From: Trueperella sp.
GTDB lineage: Bacteria; Actinomycetota; Actinomycetes; Actinomycetales; Actinomycetaceae
Assembly: GCA_030532125.1 (NCBI GenBank)
Contig: JAUNLU010000001.1
Span: 124,001 to 188,000, forward strand
Reading direction: 5' to 3'
Length of the DNA: 64,000 nt
The notes under the pieces were generated by a model. That model saw only the letters and a list, made by a program, of their open reading frames with translations. It was not told the origin of the DNA and ran no database searches. The position numbers and the translations under genes are program-made. Numbering within the stretch: position 1 is the first letter of the stretch; each line of letters begins with the position of its first letter. Below are positions 1-9,555 of this stretch, piece after piece.

Positions 1-167
1 GAGGAGAGGAGGTTGTTGTAGCCCGCATATTCTTCCGCACCCGTAGTGAACGAAATAGATTCGAGCTTGTCTCCATCAGCGCCAGTATCGCCAGATGCAC
101 ACGCGCTCAGCGCCAAGAGCGCAGCAGCGGAGGCGGCGATCAGAGAATAAACCTTATTCTTCTTCAC
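1..167 (-). CDS. Solute-binding lipoprotein, N-terminal part only
   Basis: Partial gene running off the left edge of the window; about 55 codons are visible. It starts at GTG with AAAGGTG a few bases upstream. The start of the protein is a lipoprotein signal: a Lys-rich n-region (KKNK), an Ala/Leu-rich core and the lipobox LSAC, so the mature protein should be lipid-anchored outside the membrane. The mature N-terminus has a Gly/Asp/Ser-rich linker and then ISFTTGAEEYAGYNNLLS, which resembles the start of family 5 (peptide/nickel-type) ABC substrate-binding proteins. The lipoprotein nature is seen directly; the family assignment is inference from about 20 residues and could be wrong. Confidence 0.65.
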   Translation of the reverse strand, partial: MKKNKVYSLIAASAAALLALSACASGDTGADGDKLESISFTTGAEEYAGYNNLLS

Positions 168-200
168 ATTGTCACCTTTAGTAGAGATATATTTTCTTCA

Positions 201-218
201 TTCCGCACCTATGCGGAA
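201..218. repeat. Inverted repeat upstream of the lipoprotein gene
   Basis: Perfect 7-bp arms (TTCCGCA/TGCGGAA) around a 4-nt loop, 34 bp upstream of the lipoprotein start and 109 bp upstream of lipB. It could be an operator in the divergent intergenic region. No regulator can be named. Confidence 0.4.
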
Positions 219-314
219 CTAGTTCAGAAAATACCATGTTTAGCGTGCGCCACGGCACATTTGCGTGTTTTTTGGTCAAATCAGCGCCGAGTCGAAGGCT
301 GAGCGCAGACCCCG

Positions 315-320
315 TAAAGT
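315..320 (+). promoter_or_regulatory. -10 element of a probable leaderless lipB promoter
   Basis: TAAAGT followed by 6 nt and then the GTG start of lipB, which lacks a Shine-Dalgarno sequence. With this spacing transcription would begin at or next to the start codon. No good -35 is visible. Confidence 0.45.
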
Positions 321-326
321 TAAATC

Positions 327-1085
327 GTGCGTGTTTTAAATCTTCTCTCTCACGGTCCCCTGGACTACCTGGAAGTGGATCGGCTACAACGTTTTGTACA
401 TGGCGAAGTCGCTGCTGAGCGCGTTCCAGACACTCTGATTCTCTGGGAAGCCCAGCCGGTTTACACTGCTGGTCGCCGCACTAAAGCCGCAGACATCCCC
501 AACCGCGATATTCCAGTTATCCAGATGGATCGCGGCGGATCGGTAACATTCCACGGTCCGGGACAACTGGTGGTGTATCCCATTATCCGAGTGCGCCCGC
601 CACAAGACGTCGTTGCTTTCGTGCGCAATACCGAAACTGCACTGATCTCCGCACTGACCGAAATCGGAATATCCACCTCCCAAGTTCCCGGCAGATCTGG
701 AGTGTGGGTCCAGCGCCCCGGCGTCATTGACCGCAAGCTGTGCGCTATCGGTATCAAATTCGCTGCCGAAACCACCATGCACGGGATTGCGCTCAATGTC
801 ACCACGGATACTTCCCAGTTCCAACAAGTAGTGCCCTGTGGCATTTCCGACGCCGGAGTTGTCTCCTTACAAGAATTGGGAATTGATTTGAGCCTGCCCG
901 AAGTGGCAGAACTGATTGTGCCGGCACTCGCTAGCACCTACCAAAATTTCGCGCGGCGGGAATATACTCCGCTTACCACCATGACTGCCGCCGAGACTGC
1001 CACCACGCGCGAACAGGCAGCCCAAGCACAGCTGGTAGTGCCCGCCGGAACGGGAATCAGATGGCAAGCACAGGAGGAACAATGA
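327..1085 (+). CDS. lipB: Octanoyl-[ACP]:protein N-octanoyltransferase LipB
   Basis: Transfers octanoate from octanoyl-ACP to the lipoyl domains of 2-oxoacid dehydrogenases and GcvH in the cytoplasm, the first step of lipoate assembly. The RGG..TFHGPGQ substrate-binding stretch lies at residues 69-80. The conserved Lys is K137 (RKLCAIGIK) and the thioester-forming Cys is C171 in VPCGIS. At 252 aa it is slightly longer than most LipB proteins because of an Ala/Thr-rich C-terminal tail after about residue 215. The GTG start has no Shine-Dalgarno sequence but a TANNNT hexamer sits 6 nt upstream. Its TGA overlaps the ATG of lipA (ATGA), so the two are translationally coupled. Confidence 0.95.
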   Translation: MRVLNLLSHGPLDYLEVDRLQRFVHGEVAAERVPDTLILWEAQPVYTAGRRTKAADIPNRDIPVIQMDRGGSVTFHGPGQLVVYPIIRVRPPQDVVAFVRNTETALISALTEIGISTSQVPGRSGVWVQRPGVIDRKLCAIGIKFAAETTMHGIALNVTTDTSQFQQVVPCGISDAGVVSLQELGIDLSLPEVAELIVPALASTYQNFARREYTPLTTMTAAETATTREQAAQAQLVVPAGTGIRWQAQEEQ

Positions 1086-2095
1086 GCCCACTGGAGCCAG
1101 GCGATCGTAAGCTATTGCGCGTCGAAGAGCGCAATGCACAGACTCCAATTGAGCACCGCCCTGATTGGCTGAAGACCACTGCCACAGTAGGTAAGGAATA
1201 CCAAGCCATGCGCGAGCGCGTGCACGGCGCACAGCTACACACGGTGTGTAAAGAAGCTAACTGCCCCAATATCTACGAATGTTGGGAGGACCGGGAAGCT
1301 TCTTTCCTGATTGGCGGCGACATCTGTACCCGCCGCTGTGACTTCTGCTTCATAAAAACTGGCAAGCCCACCCACTATGACCAAGAAGAACCACAGCGGG
1401 TTGCCCAGACGGTCAAACAGATGGAACTCAACTATGTGACTATCACCGGCGTCACCCGGGACGACCTCCCCGACGGCGCTTCCTGGCTCTACGCACAAAC
1501 TTGCCGCGAAATACACCAGCTCTGCCCGCACACTGGGGTGGAGCTGTTGATCGACGATATGCGCGGCGGGCTGCCCGCGTGGCAGCAAGTATTTGACTCT
1601 CGCCCCGAGGTACTTGCACATAATCTGGAAACTGTACCCCGGATTTTTAAGAAGATCCGCCCAGCTTTCCGCTATGACCGCTCCTTGGAACTTATTCAGG
1701 CGGCAGCCGATTCCGGATTGATTACTAAATCAAATCTGATTTTAGGGATGGGCGAGAGCAGCGCCGAAGTATTGGAAACTATGCGCGATCTGCGGGCTGC
1801 CGGCTGCGATATTTTGACTATTACCCAATATCTGCGCCCCTCCCAACTGCATCACCCGGTAGACCGCTGGGTAAAACCACAAGAGTTTGTAGAATTTGCC
1901 GACGCCGGTTACGAGATGGGCTTTGCGGGGATAATGGCTGGCCCGCTGGTGCGTTCTTCGTATCGATCTGGGTCACTGTGGGCGCGCGCCATGGCACACA
2001 AAGGTTGGGAAATTCCGGAGAATTTGCGGCACATCACTGCCGAGGTCGGATCAGCTCGGCAAGAAGCTGCCACTTTGGTATCCCGCGGCCATTAA
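1082..2095 (+). CDS. lipA: Lipoyl synthase LipA
   Basis: Radical SAM enzyme that inserts two sulfurs into protein-bound octanoyl groups. Two Fe-S motifs are visible from the chosen start: the auxiliary cluster cysteines C56, C61 and C67 (CKEANC..YEC) and the radical SAM motif CTRRCDFC at C82, C86 and C89. The C-terminal RSSYRSG carries the Arg-Ser-x-Ser-Tyr signature whose Ser binds the sacrificial cluster. I chose the ATG at 1082 rather than the in-frame ATG at 1061 because AGGAGG lies just before it and it overlaps the lipB stop. That gives 337 aa, near the family norm. It completes the lipoate pathway with lipB. Confidence 0.96.
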   Translation: MSPLEPGDRKLLRVEERNAQTPIEHRPDWLKTTATVGKEYQAMRERVHGAQLHTVCKEANCPNIYECWEDREASFLIGGDICTRRCDFCFIKTGKPTHYDQEEPQRVAQTVKQMELNYVTITGVTRDDLPDGASWLYAQTCREIHQLCPHTGVELLIDDMRGGLPAWQQVFDSRPEVLAHNLETVPRIFKKIRPAFRYDRSLELIQAAADSGLITKSNLILGMGESSAEVLETMRDLRAAGCDILTITQYLRPSQLHHPVDRWVKPQEFVEFADAGYEMGFAGIMAGPLVRSSYRSGSLWARAMAHKGWEIPENLRHITAEVGSARQEAATLVSRGH

Positions 2096-2099
2096 CCTG

Positions 2100-3668
2100 C
2101 TAGCTGAGTAGATCCACCACTGCAGCGCGATCAACCTTGCCGTGGGAATTGAGCGGTAGCTGCGAAAGCACCTTCAAAATGCGCGGCAGTTTGTAGCGGG
2201 CCAAGAAATTAGCGGTGAAATCCTGGACATCGCTCAACGTGGGCACCTCTGCCCCGGGTTTTAGCACCAGGGCTACGCCCACCGTCTCGCCCCATTTCTC
2301 ATCTGGCACTCCCACTACTGCGCACTGCGCTACACCAGGGAAGCGTGAGATGACGTCGCTGATTTCCTCGGGAGAGATGTTTTCCCCGCCAGAATTGATA
2401 AGACCACCGATCCGGCCCACAAGCCACAAGAAACCTTGATCGTCTACCCGAACTAAATCTCCGGTGCGGAACCAGCCGGATACGAAACTCTCTGCCGCAG
2501 CGCCGTGCCAATAAGAGGTGATGACATTTGGCCCCTGCAACCATAATTCGCCAGTTTTAGAGTCTTCTGCCGTCTCCGGGTCAACTATCCGGGCAGTAAC
2601 ATGCGCAAAGGGCCGGCCAATTGATCCCCGGTGGGTGGGCAGATACTCGGCTGGCAGGTAGCATCCCGCTGCTGCCAGTTCGGTCATCCCATAGACATTT
2701 AGTGGCTCTAGCCCGGCGTCTTCAAGTTGTTGGAGTAGCGCTGGGGTGGCCGGAGCGCCGCCAATCAATGGCAAACGGAAAGCACTGAGGTCATAGTCGG
2801 CGAAATTAGGCTCTGCCAGCATTTCGGTGAACATAGTAGGAACACCGAACATCATCCGCACCCGATATTTTTCCAACATCCGCAGCAAACTAGCGGCGTC
2901 AAAATCACGCATAATCACTACGGTGCCACCGTGCGTAAACAGATCAAGCGTAGTGCCGTTAAAACCGCCAATATGCGATAGCGGTGCCACTACCAGTTCT
3001 ACATCCAAAGTGGAGTATTCAAATCCCTCCCGGAAATTGCGCGACCCCCACCACAGTTCTTTATGGGTTAGCATGACGGCCTTCGCCACACCATCTGTAC
3101 CGGAAGTAAACAACAGCGCAGCTGGACCTTCTGGGTATTCCCGAGAGTTCAACGCCGTGGTGCCATCCGGATTATCCGTAATAAATTCACCGTCAAACCC
3201 GGTATAGGCCGCGCTGAGCGCAAAGTACCCCGCCCGCAGCGCCGGAGCAATCGCGGGAGCACGCCCGTCGTCGTCAATAACGAACTGTACGGTGGTACCG
3301 GTGGAATAGAACATGCCTTGTTCGCCAACTTCTGGCTCTACTACGATCACGCGCGGAGAACAGAAATCAACCATTTTCTGCATATCTTCATAACGCAATC
3401 GGTAAGAAATTGGCACAAACACTGCTCCCAAGCGAGCACAGGCCACGTGCATGAGTAGGTGATACGGGCTGTTGTGCGATATCAATACCACGCGGTCGCC
3501 TTGGGAAACTCCGCAAGAGCCAAGGAGCTGCGCGAGTTTACGAGTGAGAACCGCTGCCTCCATCACGGTGATTTTTTCGCTGTTATAGACCAACGAGGTG
3601 CGGTGGGAGTGAGCTCGAGCCGCACGGTCAAGGGCGTGCGCGGCGTTGTAATACGGTTTACTAGGCAC
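2100..3668 (-). CDS. AMP-forming acyl-CoA synthetase family ligase
   Basis: Adenylate-forming ligase of the ANL superfamily, 522 aa. Visible core motifs in order: the phosphate-binding loop LLFTSGTDGVAKAV near residue 187, the NVYGMTELAA motif, GWFRTGDL with the adenylate-binding Asp, the hinge LVGRIGG and INSGGENISPEEI, and a C-terminal SHGKVDR with the Lys used in adenylation. All catalytic motifs are intact. The substrate is not readable: overall shape resembles medium/long-chain acyl-CoA or o-succinylbenzoate-CoA ligases, but no menaquinone gene is adjacent. It starts at GTG and overlaps the end of the aminopeptidase gene by 8 bp, so it is the last gene of a three-gene operon. Confidence 0.85.
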   Translation of the reverse strand: MPSKPYYNAAHALDRAARAHSHRTSLVYNSEKITVMEAAVLTRKLAQLLGSCGVSQGDRVVLISHNSPYHLLMHVACARLGAVFVPISYRLRYEDMQKMVDFCSPRVIVVEPEVGEQGMFYSTGTTVQFVIDDDGRAPAIAPALRAGYFALSAAYTGFDGEFITDNPDGTTALNSREYPEGPAALLFTSGTDGVAKAVMLTHKELWWGSRNFREGFEYSTLDVELVVAPLSHIGGFNGTTLDLFTHGGTVVIMRDFDAASLLRMLEKYRVRMMFGVPTMFTEMLAEPNFADYDLSAFRLPLIGGAPATPALLQQLEDAGLEPLNVYGMTELAAAGCYLPAEYLPTHRGSIGRPFAHVTARIVDPETAEDSKTGELWLQGPNVITSYWHGAAAESFVSGWFRTGDLVRVDDQGFLWLVGRIGGLINSGGENISPEEISDVISRFPGVAQCAVVGVPDEKWGETVGVALVLKPGAEVPTLSDVQDFTANFLARYKLPRILKVLSQLPLNSHGKVDRAAVVDLLS

Positions 3669-4974
3669 CTTCCCAGTATCCTTTCAGTGCCTGCGCCATC
3701 GCGCGGAGATCGCGCGGATTAGACAGTTCACGTACCGAGTGCATAGACAGCAGCGGCACTCCTACGTCCACTGTGACCACTCCGAGCCGACTGGCGGTAG
3801 CTGGCCCAATAGTGGAGCCGCATGGGACGTCATTATTAGAAACAAATTCTTGGGTGGCGACGCCAGCCGCTGCACATGCCTGCAACCAGATGGCAATGCC
3901 ATTGGCTTCAGTAGCGTAGCGCTGATTGGCGTTGAGCTTTACCAGTGGACCACCACCGAGTACTGGCTGATGGTCTGGATCGTGCTTTTCCGGCTTATTG
4001 GGGTTAATGGAATGCCCAGCGTCTGCTGATACACAGGAGGAATTTGCCAATAACTGGAGGAAATCAGCGCGGGTGGCACCAGCTGCGAGCGCGATGCGTT
4101 CCATTACCTGTTCCAGTAATGGGCCAGCAGCCCCACTGTAAGTAGACGATCCGACTTCTTCGTGATCAAAAGCTGCGAAGATCAGGGCGTCGACCGCTGC
4201 CGGGGCGGCATCGCTAGCGGCCAGGTCCAAGAATGCGCGCAATCCGGCGTATACCGAAGATAAATTGTCCTGCCGAGCGGCGGCGAAGAAATCTGCGCCA
4301 GTTTCACCGCCGAAACACTCCGGCGCTGCCACATCGTAGGCATATAGGTCCGTACCGGCAACGCGCTGGGCGTCTATCCCAGCCAGTTCGCACAGATACG
4401 GCAAAAACTCTGCCTCTCCCAACGCCCAAATCGGGTGGTAATCGCGTTGCCGGGAGAGCTCTAACCGATCGTTTACTGAGCGGTCCAGGTGTGGCGCCAG
4501 CTGCGGAATAGTCATCACTGGGCCAGCAGTGGATACCAGATGAGTTTTCCCATTGATCTCAGTTAACTGCCCTGCCACGCCCAGATCACGGTTAAGCCAC
4601 GAATTTAGCAGCGGGCCGCCGTAAACTTCCACATTAACTTGGGCAAATCCTTTGGTAGCTGACTCTGGATTAGGTTTCAGTTTGAACGACGGTGAGTCGG
4701 TGTGGCACCCAACAATCCGAAATGCAGCGAATTTTTCCGGAAGTTGCCAGGCGATAACTGCACCCCCACGCACTACATAACCGCGCCGATGCCCACTCCA
4801 AGCCTCGGCTTCGTCTTGTTCCGTGAAACCGGCAGCAGCTAACTGGCGCGAAATCTCCGCACTGGCGTGATAGGAAGTCGGACTAGTTGCGATGAAGTCA
4901 GCGAAATTAGCTGCGAAGTCAACGGCAGACTGCTCTGCGACCGGCAGGCGCATATCCGGTTTTTGATTATTCAT
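3661..4974 (-). CDS. apeB: M18 family aminopeptidase (ApeB type)
   Basis: Cytosolic dinuclear-metal aminopeptidase that removes N-terminal residues from peptides. M18 signatures are visible: VGCHTDSPSFKLKPNP near residue 85 with metal-binding His and Asp, FDHEEVGSSTYSGA with the catalytic Glu pair, and the C-terminal SMHSVRELS with a metal-binding His. I chose the ATG at 4974 (437 aa, the usual length). A longer reading frame would add 55 residues and overlap the upstream gene. No Shine-Dalgarno sequence is seen but TACACT lies exactly 6 nt upstream, suggesting an internal leaderless promoter. It sits between the phosphatase-like gene and the AMP ligase. Confidence 0.93.
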   Translation of the reverse strand: MNNQKPDMRLPVAEQSAVDFAANFADFIATSPTSYHASAEISRQLAAAGFTEQDEAEAWSGHRRGYVVRGGAVIAWQLPEKFAAFRIVGCHTDSPSFKLKPNPESATKGFAQVNVEVYGGPLLNSWLNRDLGVAGQLTEINGKTHLVSTAGPVMTIPQLAPHLDRSVNDRLELSRQRDYHPIWALGEAEFLPYLCELAGIDAQRVAGTDLYAYDVAAPECFGGETGADFFAAARQDNLSSVYAGLRAFLDLAASDAAPAAVDALIFAAFDHEEVGSSTYSGAAGPLLEQVMERIALAAGATRADFLQLLANSSCVSADAGHSINPNKPEKHDPDHQPVLGGGPLVKLNANQRYATEANGIAIWLQACAAAGVATQEFVSNNDVPCGSTIGPATASRLGVVTVDVGVPLLSMHSVRELSNPRDLRAMAQALKGYWEGA

Positions 4975-4980
4975 ATCTAC

Positions 4981-4986
4981 AGTGTA
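4981..4986 (-). promoter_or_regulatory. -10 element of a probable leaderless apeB promoter
   Basis: On the minus strand TACACT is followed by 6 nt (GTAGAT) and the apeB ATG. It lies in the 37-bp gap after the phosphatase-like gene, so it would be an internal operon promoter. Confidence 0.4.
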
Positions 4987-5011
4987 CCGGGGCGCTCTAT
5001 TCCAGTGCGGT

Positions 5012-5464
5012 CTAGTTAAATTCAGGGTCAATATCCAGCACAAAAGCGCGCTGTGCGTGAGTTCCCACTGCGCGGTGGTCGTAGTGGTTGCGCACCCAAT
5101 CAATTGCTTCTTGCGGATCCATCCCCGACAGTACTGCAATAACGGCCATTGCAGTACCGGTACGCCCTAAGCCATCGCCCGAAGTGATTTCCACCCGTTC
5201 ATTTTGGGCACGTTTTCCTACTGCTGCCAGCGTCTCCAATGCGTACGCTGGGCGCCGCGGCAGCCGGAAATCTGGCCAGTCAATCACAATAGTTTCTTTG
5301 GCATTGGACATAACCTTGGATTCACCAAATCGGTTTCCCACTCCGGTGGCCAGAACTACACAGACATCAGCAGGGATTTCAGCCGGGGTTCGCCAAGAAC
5401 GACCGCGCAGACGCAAGCCTGATGGAAACTCCACCACACCTGGGCCCATATCCCATTTTCCCAT
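5012..5464 (-). CDS. Protein tyrosine phosphatase-like protein with Ser in place of the catalytic Cys
   Basis: Small 150-aa protein of the actinobacterial PTP-like family. It has a WPD motif (residues 63-65) and a P-loop EITSGDGLGRTGTAM (93-106), and the C-terminal EAIDWVRNHY..RAVGT typical of this group. The family P-loop is Cys-x5-Arg. Here the Arg is kept (R101) but the Cys position is S95, codon TCG at 5180-5182. A Cys nucleophile is therefore missing and classical phosphatase activity is not expected; it may bind phospho-ligands instead. The frame is otherwise intact and a strong GGAGGA precedes the ATG, so it looks like a functional gene and not debris. It leads the operon with apeB and the AMP ligase. 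Confidence 0.8.
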   Translation of the reverse strand: MGKWDMGPGVVEFPSGLRLRGRSWRTPAEIPADVCVVLATGVGNRFGESKVMSNAKETIVIDWPDFRLPRRPAYALETLAAVGKRAQNERVEITSGDGLGRTGTAMAVIAVLSGMDPQEAIDWVRNHYDHRAVGTHAQRAFVLDIDPEFN

Positions 5465-5767
5465 CTGCAGTCCTCCAGACTGAAAAGTTTTTCCACGCCG
5501 AAAACTCTGGCTGCGCTTCTTCTCAAGGTATCAATCTGGAGGGAAACTACTCGAGGATTCCGCGAGTTTATAGGCAAACATCACATGACCCTGGTGGCGC
5601 TAGCCACAGTGAATTTACCCCAAAGTAACCTGCCTCTCTTTGCCGCGCCGCCAGGTGAGCTCAGCGCCAGAAGATGCTGATTTTCCGCACCACAGGTTTG
5701 CCCTATTCGCAGTGGTAAAATTTGGCACTGGACAGCTTTGGGAAACTTCAACGGTCAAGGGGATCAG
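5465..5767. other. Intergenic region between divergent PTP-like operon and icd
   Basis: About 300 bp without a credible gene. TGGAGGA at 5471-5477 is the ribosome site of the phosphatase-like gene. A small inverted repeat (GTGGC, 4-nt loop, GCCAC) lies at 5594-5607. TAAAAT at 5716-5721 is a possible -10 for icd, but no convincing -35 stands 16-18 bp before it. Both promoters must lie here. Confidence 0.5.
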
Positions 5768-7987
5768 ATGGCTCGTATTATCTACACGCACACTGACGAA
5801 GCGCCGGCACTAGCCACGGTATCTTTTCTGCCGATTTTGCAAACTTTTGCTGAACCGGCCGGAGTGCAGATCGAGACACGAGATATTTCGCTCGCTGGGC
5901 GCATTTTGGCCGCATTCTCTGATCTGCTGCCGGCAGCCGAAAAAACTTCCGATGCGCTAGCTGAGCTAGCAGAACTCACCCAAGACCCAACTGCCAATAT
6001 CATCAAATTGCCTAATATTTCGGCGTCGGTCCCGCAGTTGAAAGCAGCGATTGCTGAGCTGCAAGAACAGGGATTTGCAGTTCCAGACTATCCAGAAGAC
6101 CCCGCCACTCCAGCAGAACAAGAAGCTCGCGCCCGGTATGACGCAGTTAAAGGCTCCGCAGTTAATCCAGTGCTGCGGGAGGGAAATTCAGATCGGCGCG
6201 CGCCCCGGGCGGTCAAAAACTATGCCCGGAAGCACCCTCACTCGATGGGGGGATGGTCTCCAGATTCCCAGACTGCGGTGGCTACTATGGCCAGTGGCGA
6301 TTTCCGGTCTACCGAAAAATCAGTAGTAATTGAACAGGCTGGCACAGTGGAAATTGTGCTGGTTAAAGACGACGGCACCGTGGAAACTCTGCGCGAAGTA
6401 CCAGTGCAGGCTGGCGAAATTGTAGACTCAGCCAAAATGGAAGCCGCCGCATTAGACGAATTCCTCGCCGCACAGGTGCAGCGCGCTAAAGCTAAAGACC
6501 TACTGTTCTCGGTGCATCTAAAAGCCACCATGATGAAGGTGTCCGATCCAGTTATTTTTGGGCACGCGGTGCGCGCCTTTTTCCCGCAAACTTTCCAGAA
6601 ATATGGCCCCGCACTTGCTGACGCCGGTTTGCATGCCGCCGATGGTCTGGGAACTATTTTTGCAGGGCTGGCAGATTTACCAGCTGGGGCAGAAATCCGC
6701 GAGTCCTTTACTGCAGAGCTGGCACAACAGCCTGACCTGTATATGGTCAATTCAGATACTGGGGTAACTAACCTGCATGTGCCCTCAGATGTAATTATCG
6801 ATGCCTCCATGCCGGCAATGATCCGCAACTCTGGAAAAGGTTGGGGCCCAGATGGTACCACCCGCGATACCCTCGCCGTCATCCCCGATTCTTCGTATGC
6901 CGGGGTGTATCAAACTGTTATTGCGGACTGTAAAGCACACGGCGCTTTTGACCCCACCACGATGGGGACCGTGCCTAATGTGGGGCTGATGGCACAAAAA
7001 GCGGAAGAATACGGTTCACACGATAAAACCTTTGTTATGACTAGTGCCGGCACAGTTGAGGTGCGCCAGAATGACACCGCGCTGCTCCGCCAGACGGTGA
7101 AACCTGGAGATATCTACCGATCTTGCCAAACTAAAGATGCCCCAATTCGGGACTGGGTCAATTTAGCGGTGAGCCGGGCCCGTGAATCTGGCGTTCCCGC
7201 AGTGTTCTGGTTGGACCCGGAGCGCGCCCATGACCAGCAGGTGCGCCGTAAAGTGGAGAGCTATTTGGCAGATCTGGACACCGCGGGGCTAGAAATTTTG
7301 ATTGAGTCACCAGTGGCGGCTACTGCATACACCGTACAGCGCGTACGTGCGGGGCAGGACACCATATCGGTTACGGGCAATGTATTGCGCGACTATTTGA
7401 CTGATTTATTCCCCATTATGGAGCTGGGAACTTCGGCGAAAATGCTATCTATTGTGCCGCTATTGGCCGGCGGTAGATTATTTGAAACCGGGGCGGGCGG
7501 TTCTGCTCCCAAACATGTGGCACAGCTAGTAACTGAAAACCACTTGCGGTGGGATTCGCTGGGCGAGTTCCTGGCAGTGGCAGAATCGCTGCGCCAGTAT
7601 GCCGCGGTAACTGGCAACGCACAGGCAGCAATACTGGCTGACACACTGGATACCGCCACTGAACGGCTGCTAGAGGAGGGGAAGTCTCCGCAACGAAAAG
7701 TGGGCGAACCCGATAACCGCGCCTCCCACGTATGGTTAGCCGGGTACTGGGCTGCGGCGCTGGCAGAATGTGCGGACAGCACCCTGCGAGATTACTTCGC
7801 CCCCCTGGCTGCGGAGTTGGCTGAAAATATGGCACAGATTCAGGCTGAACTACTGGCAGTGCAGGGCAAACCGGCTGATATTGGCGGTTACTACCGCCCA
7901 GATCCCACGCTAGGCGCCACAGTAATGCGCCCCTCTGCCACGTTCAATCAGATTATTGATAAGAGACGTAGTGCGGTAACGGCTTAA
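5768..7987 (+). CDS. icd: Monomeric NADP-dependent isocitrate dehydrogenase
   Basis: Decarboxylates isocitrate to 2-oxoglutarate in the TCA cycle with NADP. The protein is the large monomeric type (739 aa from the chosen start, usual size about 740), unrelated in length to the 400-aa dimeric enzyme. Family-typical stretches include [13 protein letters not shown] near the N-terminus, [14 protein letters not shown] (about 135-148), the [13 protein letters not shown] region, and [11 protein letters not shown] chose the ATG opening [16 protein letters not shown], preceded by AAGGGGA; an earlier in-frame ATG at 5738 has no ribosome site. The last 35 bp overlap the convergent lipoprotein gene, an antisense arrangement. 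Confidence 0.95.
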   Translation: MARIIYTHTDEAPALATVSFLPILQTFAEPAGVQIETRDISLAGRILAAFSDLLPAAEKTSDALAELAELTQDPTANIIKLPNISASVPQLKAAIAELQEQGFAVPDYPEDPATPAEQEARARYDAVKGSAVNPVLREGNSDRRAPRAVKNYARKHPHSMGGWSPDSQTAVATMASGDFRSTEKSVVIEQAGTVEIVLVKDDGTVETLREVPVQAGEIVDSAKMEAAALDEFLAAQVQRAKAKDLLFSVHLKATMMKVSDPVIFGHAVRAFFPQTFQKYGPALADAGLHAADGLGTIFAGLADLPAGAEIRESFTAELAQQPDLYMVNSDTGVTNLHVPSDVIIDASMPAMIRNSGKGWGPDGTTRDTLAVIPDSSYAGVYQTVIADCKAHGAFDPTTMGTVPNVGLMAQKAEEYGSHDKTFVMTSAGTVEVRQNDTALLRQTVKPGDIYRSCQTKDAPIRDWVNLAVSRARESGVPAVFWLDPERAHDQQVRRKVESYLADLDTAGLEILIESPVAATAYTVQRVRAGQDTISVTGNVLRDYLTDLFPIMELGTSAKMLSIVPLLAGGRLFETGAGGSAPKHVAQLVTENHLRWDSLGEFLAVAESLRQYAAVTGNAQAAILADTLDTATERLLEEGKSPQRKVGEPDNRASHVWLAGYWAAALAECADSTLRDYFAPLAAELAENMAQIQAELLAVQGKPADIGGYYRPDPTLGATVMRPSATFNQIIDKRRSAVTA

Positions 7988-9368
7988 TTTCGTAAGTTTG
8001 TGCCGGATTTAGCATCGGAACGTCTTCATCAATAAAGTTCTTCCAGCCCCAGTGCGCAATATTCGGAGAATTCTTCCGCAAGGTACTCCACGTTCCCCAC
8101 TTGGCTGGTTGCGAGCCTTGCCCATCCACGTGCAGCAGTATCGCCAGCTCGGCGCGGGATTGATCTAGTTGGTCAATATCGCGGATCATCTGTACTTGGA
8201 ACTGATGCAAAATCAGCATCTTTTGCGGCAGATGATGTGCTTTGACAAAATCCGCCAAGTAGTTAATCACTGAATTTACTTCCGTAATCTCCACATGCCC
8301 AATTTGTTGTAACGGTAGCTGGTCTGGCTCCAGCCGCCACTCTGGGTCTAATGCCACCCCAACATTCGGGTACTTCAACAATTCGGCATAGCTCTGTACT
8401 TGGGTGAGGAAATCAGCTCGCCCCGGTTGTAGGTCTAAAATTACATACTGATCGGCGGCTGCCGCCTGTTCCACCAGGGCGCGGAAACTCTCTACCGGGT
8501 ATTCATTAGAGTAGTTGCCATCTTCGCCGGGCCCCGCAGATGCCACCGTAGCAATAACTTCTAGTGCCGGAATTACCTTATCTGTGGTGAGAGTCTGATA
8601 TTCAGCCGCTAACTGTGCCGCGCGCGCAATAGTTTCTGGCACCCCTTGTTCCCCTAGCAGTCCCAATAGTGGGGTATGCGGGGTACCGTATAGCGCCACG
8701 TAGCGTTTCCCGTGAAAGACTAGTTGTCCGCCGCCGGGCAGCAGCTTACCGCCGCGGACAGTAGCTAAAATTGGCAGCGTCTGAGAATTAGCATCTTGCA
8801 GCAAGGCAACTGCGGCAGCAGTACCGGAAAGCTCCGCAATAACTTCGGCATCTGCCCGCGGATCTGCAGGGGAATCCAATATTTTCCCGCCAGCAGCTTG
8901 TAGATTAGCCCGAGCAGCAGCGTAATCCCCATTGGTAACTACCGGGAACTCAGTGCGCACTGGAGCGCTAAACTTACTGACGGCCCGTTCTACTTGGGAA
9001 ATATCTGCAGTTCTGCCCTGCCAGTTTTTTGGGGCTTGGGTGCCAGTAAGTAACAAGGTCTGCACTCCCAAACGCCTGAGTTCTGCCATTAGTTCGGAGT
9101 GCAGATCCGCATCCGCTAATAGTACTGGTATCCCGTACTTTTCCCCAATGGCGCTGGCATTGCTTTCTTGCTCTGTACTGGCAAAAATCACTACTCGAGC
9201 AGTTTCCAAAGTGTTGTAGGTAGCACTCAAAGCGGCCACCGCGGGCGAGCTGGCATCCAAAACTAGATCTTGTTCTACTGCCGCTGATTCCACTACCGCG
9301 GCAGTATGCCCCCAGCTACACGAAGCCAGTAATAGCATGCCGCACAGTGCAGCAATAACTCGCTTCAT
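7953..9368 (-). CDS. Lipoprotein of unknown function with a possible TIM-barrel-like C-terminal domain
   Basis: A 471-aa protein beginning [17 protein letters not shown], a clear lipoprotein signal with lipobox LASC, so it should be anchored outside the membrane. The first half (about 35-250) reads like an alternating alpha/beta domain with VVIFAS and LLLTGTQ strands, as in cell-wall-binding repeat 2 proteins. The second half ([35 protein letters not shown]) looks like successive beta strands of a barrel with acidic residues at strand ends, as in some glycoside hydrolases. I do not recognise the family by name. AGGGA precedes the ATG. A longer upstream frame exists but would bury the signal peptide. 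The 3' end overlaps icd by 35 bp. Confidence 0.75.
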   Translation of the reverse strand: MKRVIAALCGMLLLASCSWGHTAAVVESAAVEQDLVLDASSPAVAALSATYNTLETARVVIFASTEQESNASAIGEKYGIPVLLADADLHSELMAELRRLGVQTLLLTGTQAPKNWQGRTADISQVERAVSKFSAPVRTEFPVVTNGDYAAARANLQAAGGKILDSPADPRADAEVIAELSGTAAAVALLQDANSQTLPILATVRGGKLLPGGGQLVFHGKRYVALYGTPHTPLLGLLGEQGVPETIARAAQLAAEYQTLTTDKVIPALEVIATVASAGPGEDGNYSNEYPVESFRALVEQAAAADQYVILDLQPGRADFLTQVQSYAELLKYPNVGVALDPEWRLEPDQLPLQQIGHVEITEVNSVINYLADFVKAHHLPQKMLILHQFQVQMIRDIDQLDQSRAELAILLHVDGQGSQPAKWGTWSTLRKNSPNIAHWGWKNFIDEDVPMLNPAQTYEIKPLPHYVSYQ

Positions 9369-9489
9369 GTTTTCCCTATCGATCTTTACCGCTATTGCTA
9401 GCTGGATATATTTTGCAATGCTTTTCCATCCTATATAGCTGCACTCCAGAGCACACTCAGGATTAAGTAAATCCGGCAATGTTGGGAAT

Positions 9490-9531
9490 GTTAATTGGGT
9501 CAGCCCACTTTCGTATGCTGACCCAATTAAC
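9490..9531. terminator. Long hairpin downstream of the lipase gene
   Basis: Perfect 15-bp arms (GTTAATTGGGTCAGC and its complement) with a 12-nt loop, 24 bp after the lipase stop. There is no T-run on either strand, so it is either a Rho-type/stabilising hairpin or an operator for the downstream lipoprotein gene. Confidence 0.55.
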
Positions 9532-9555
9532 AAATAATGCGGTGTGGGGTGTTCC

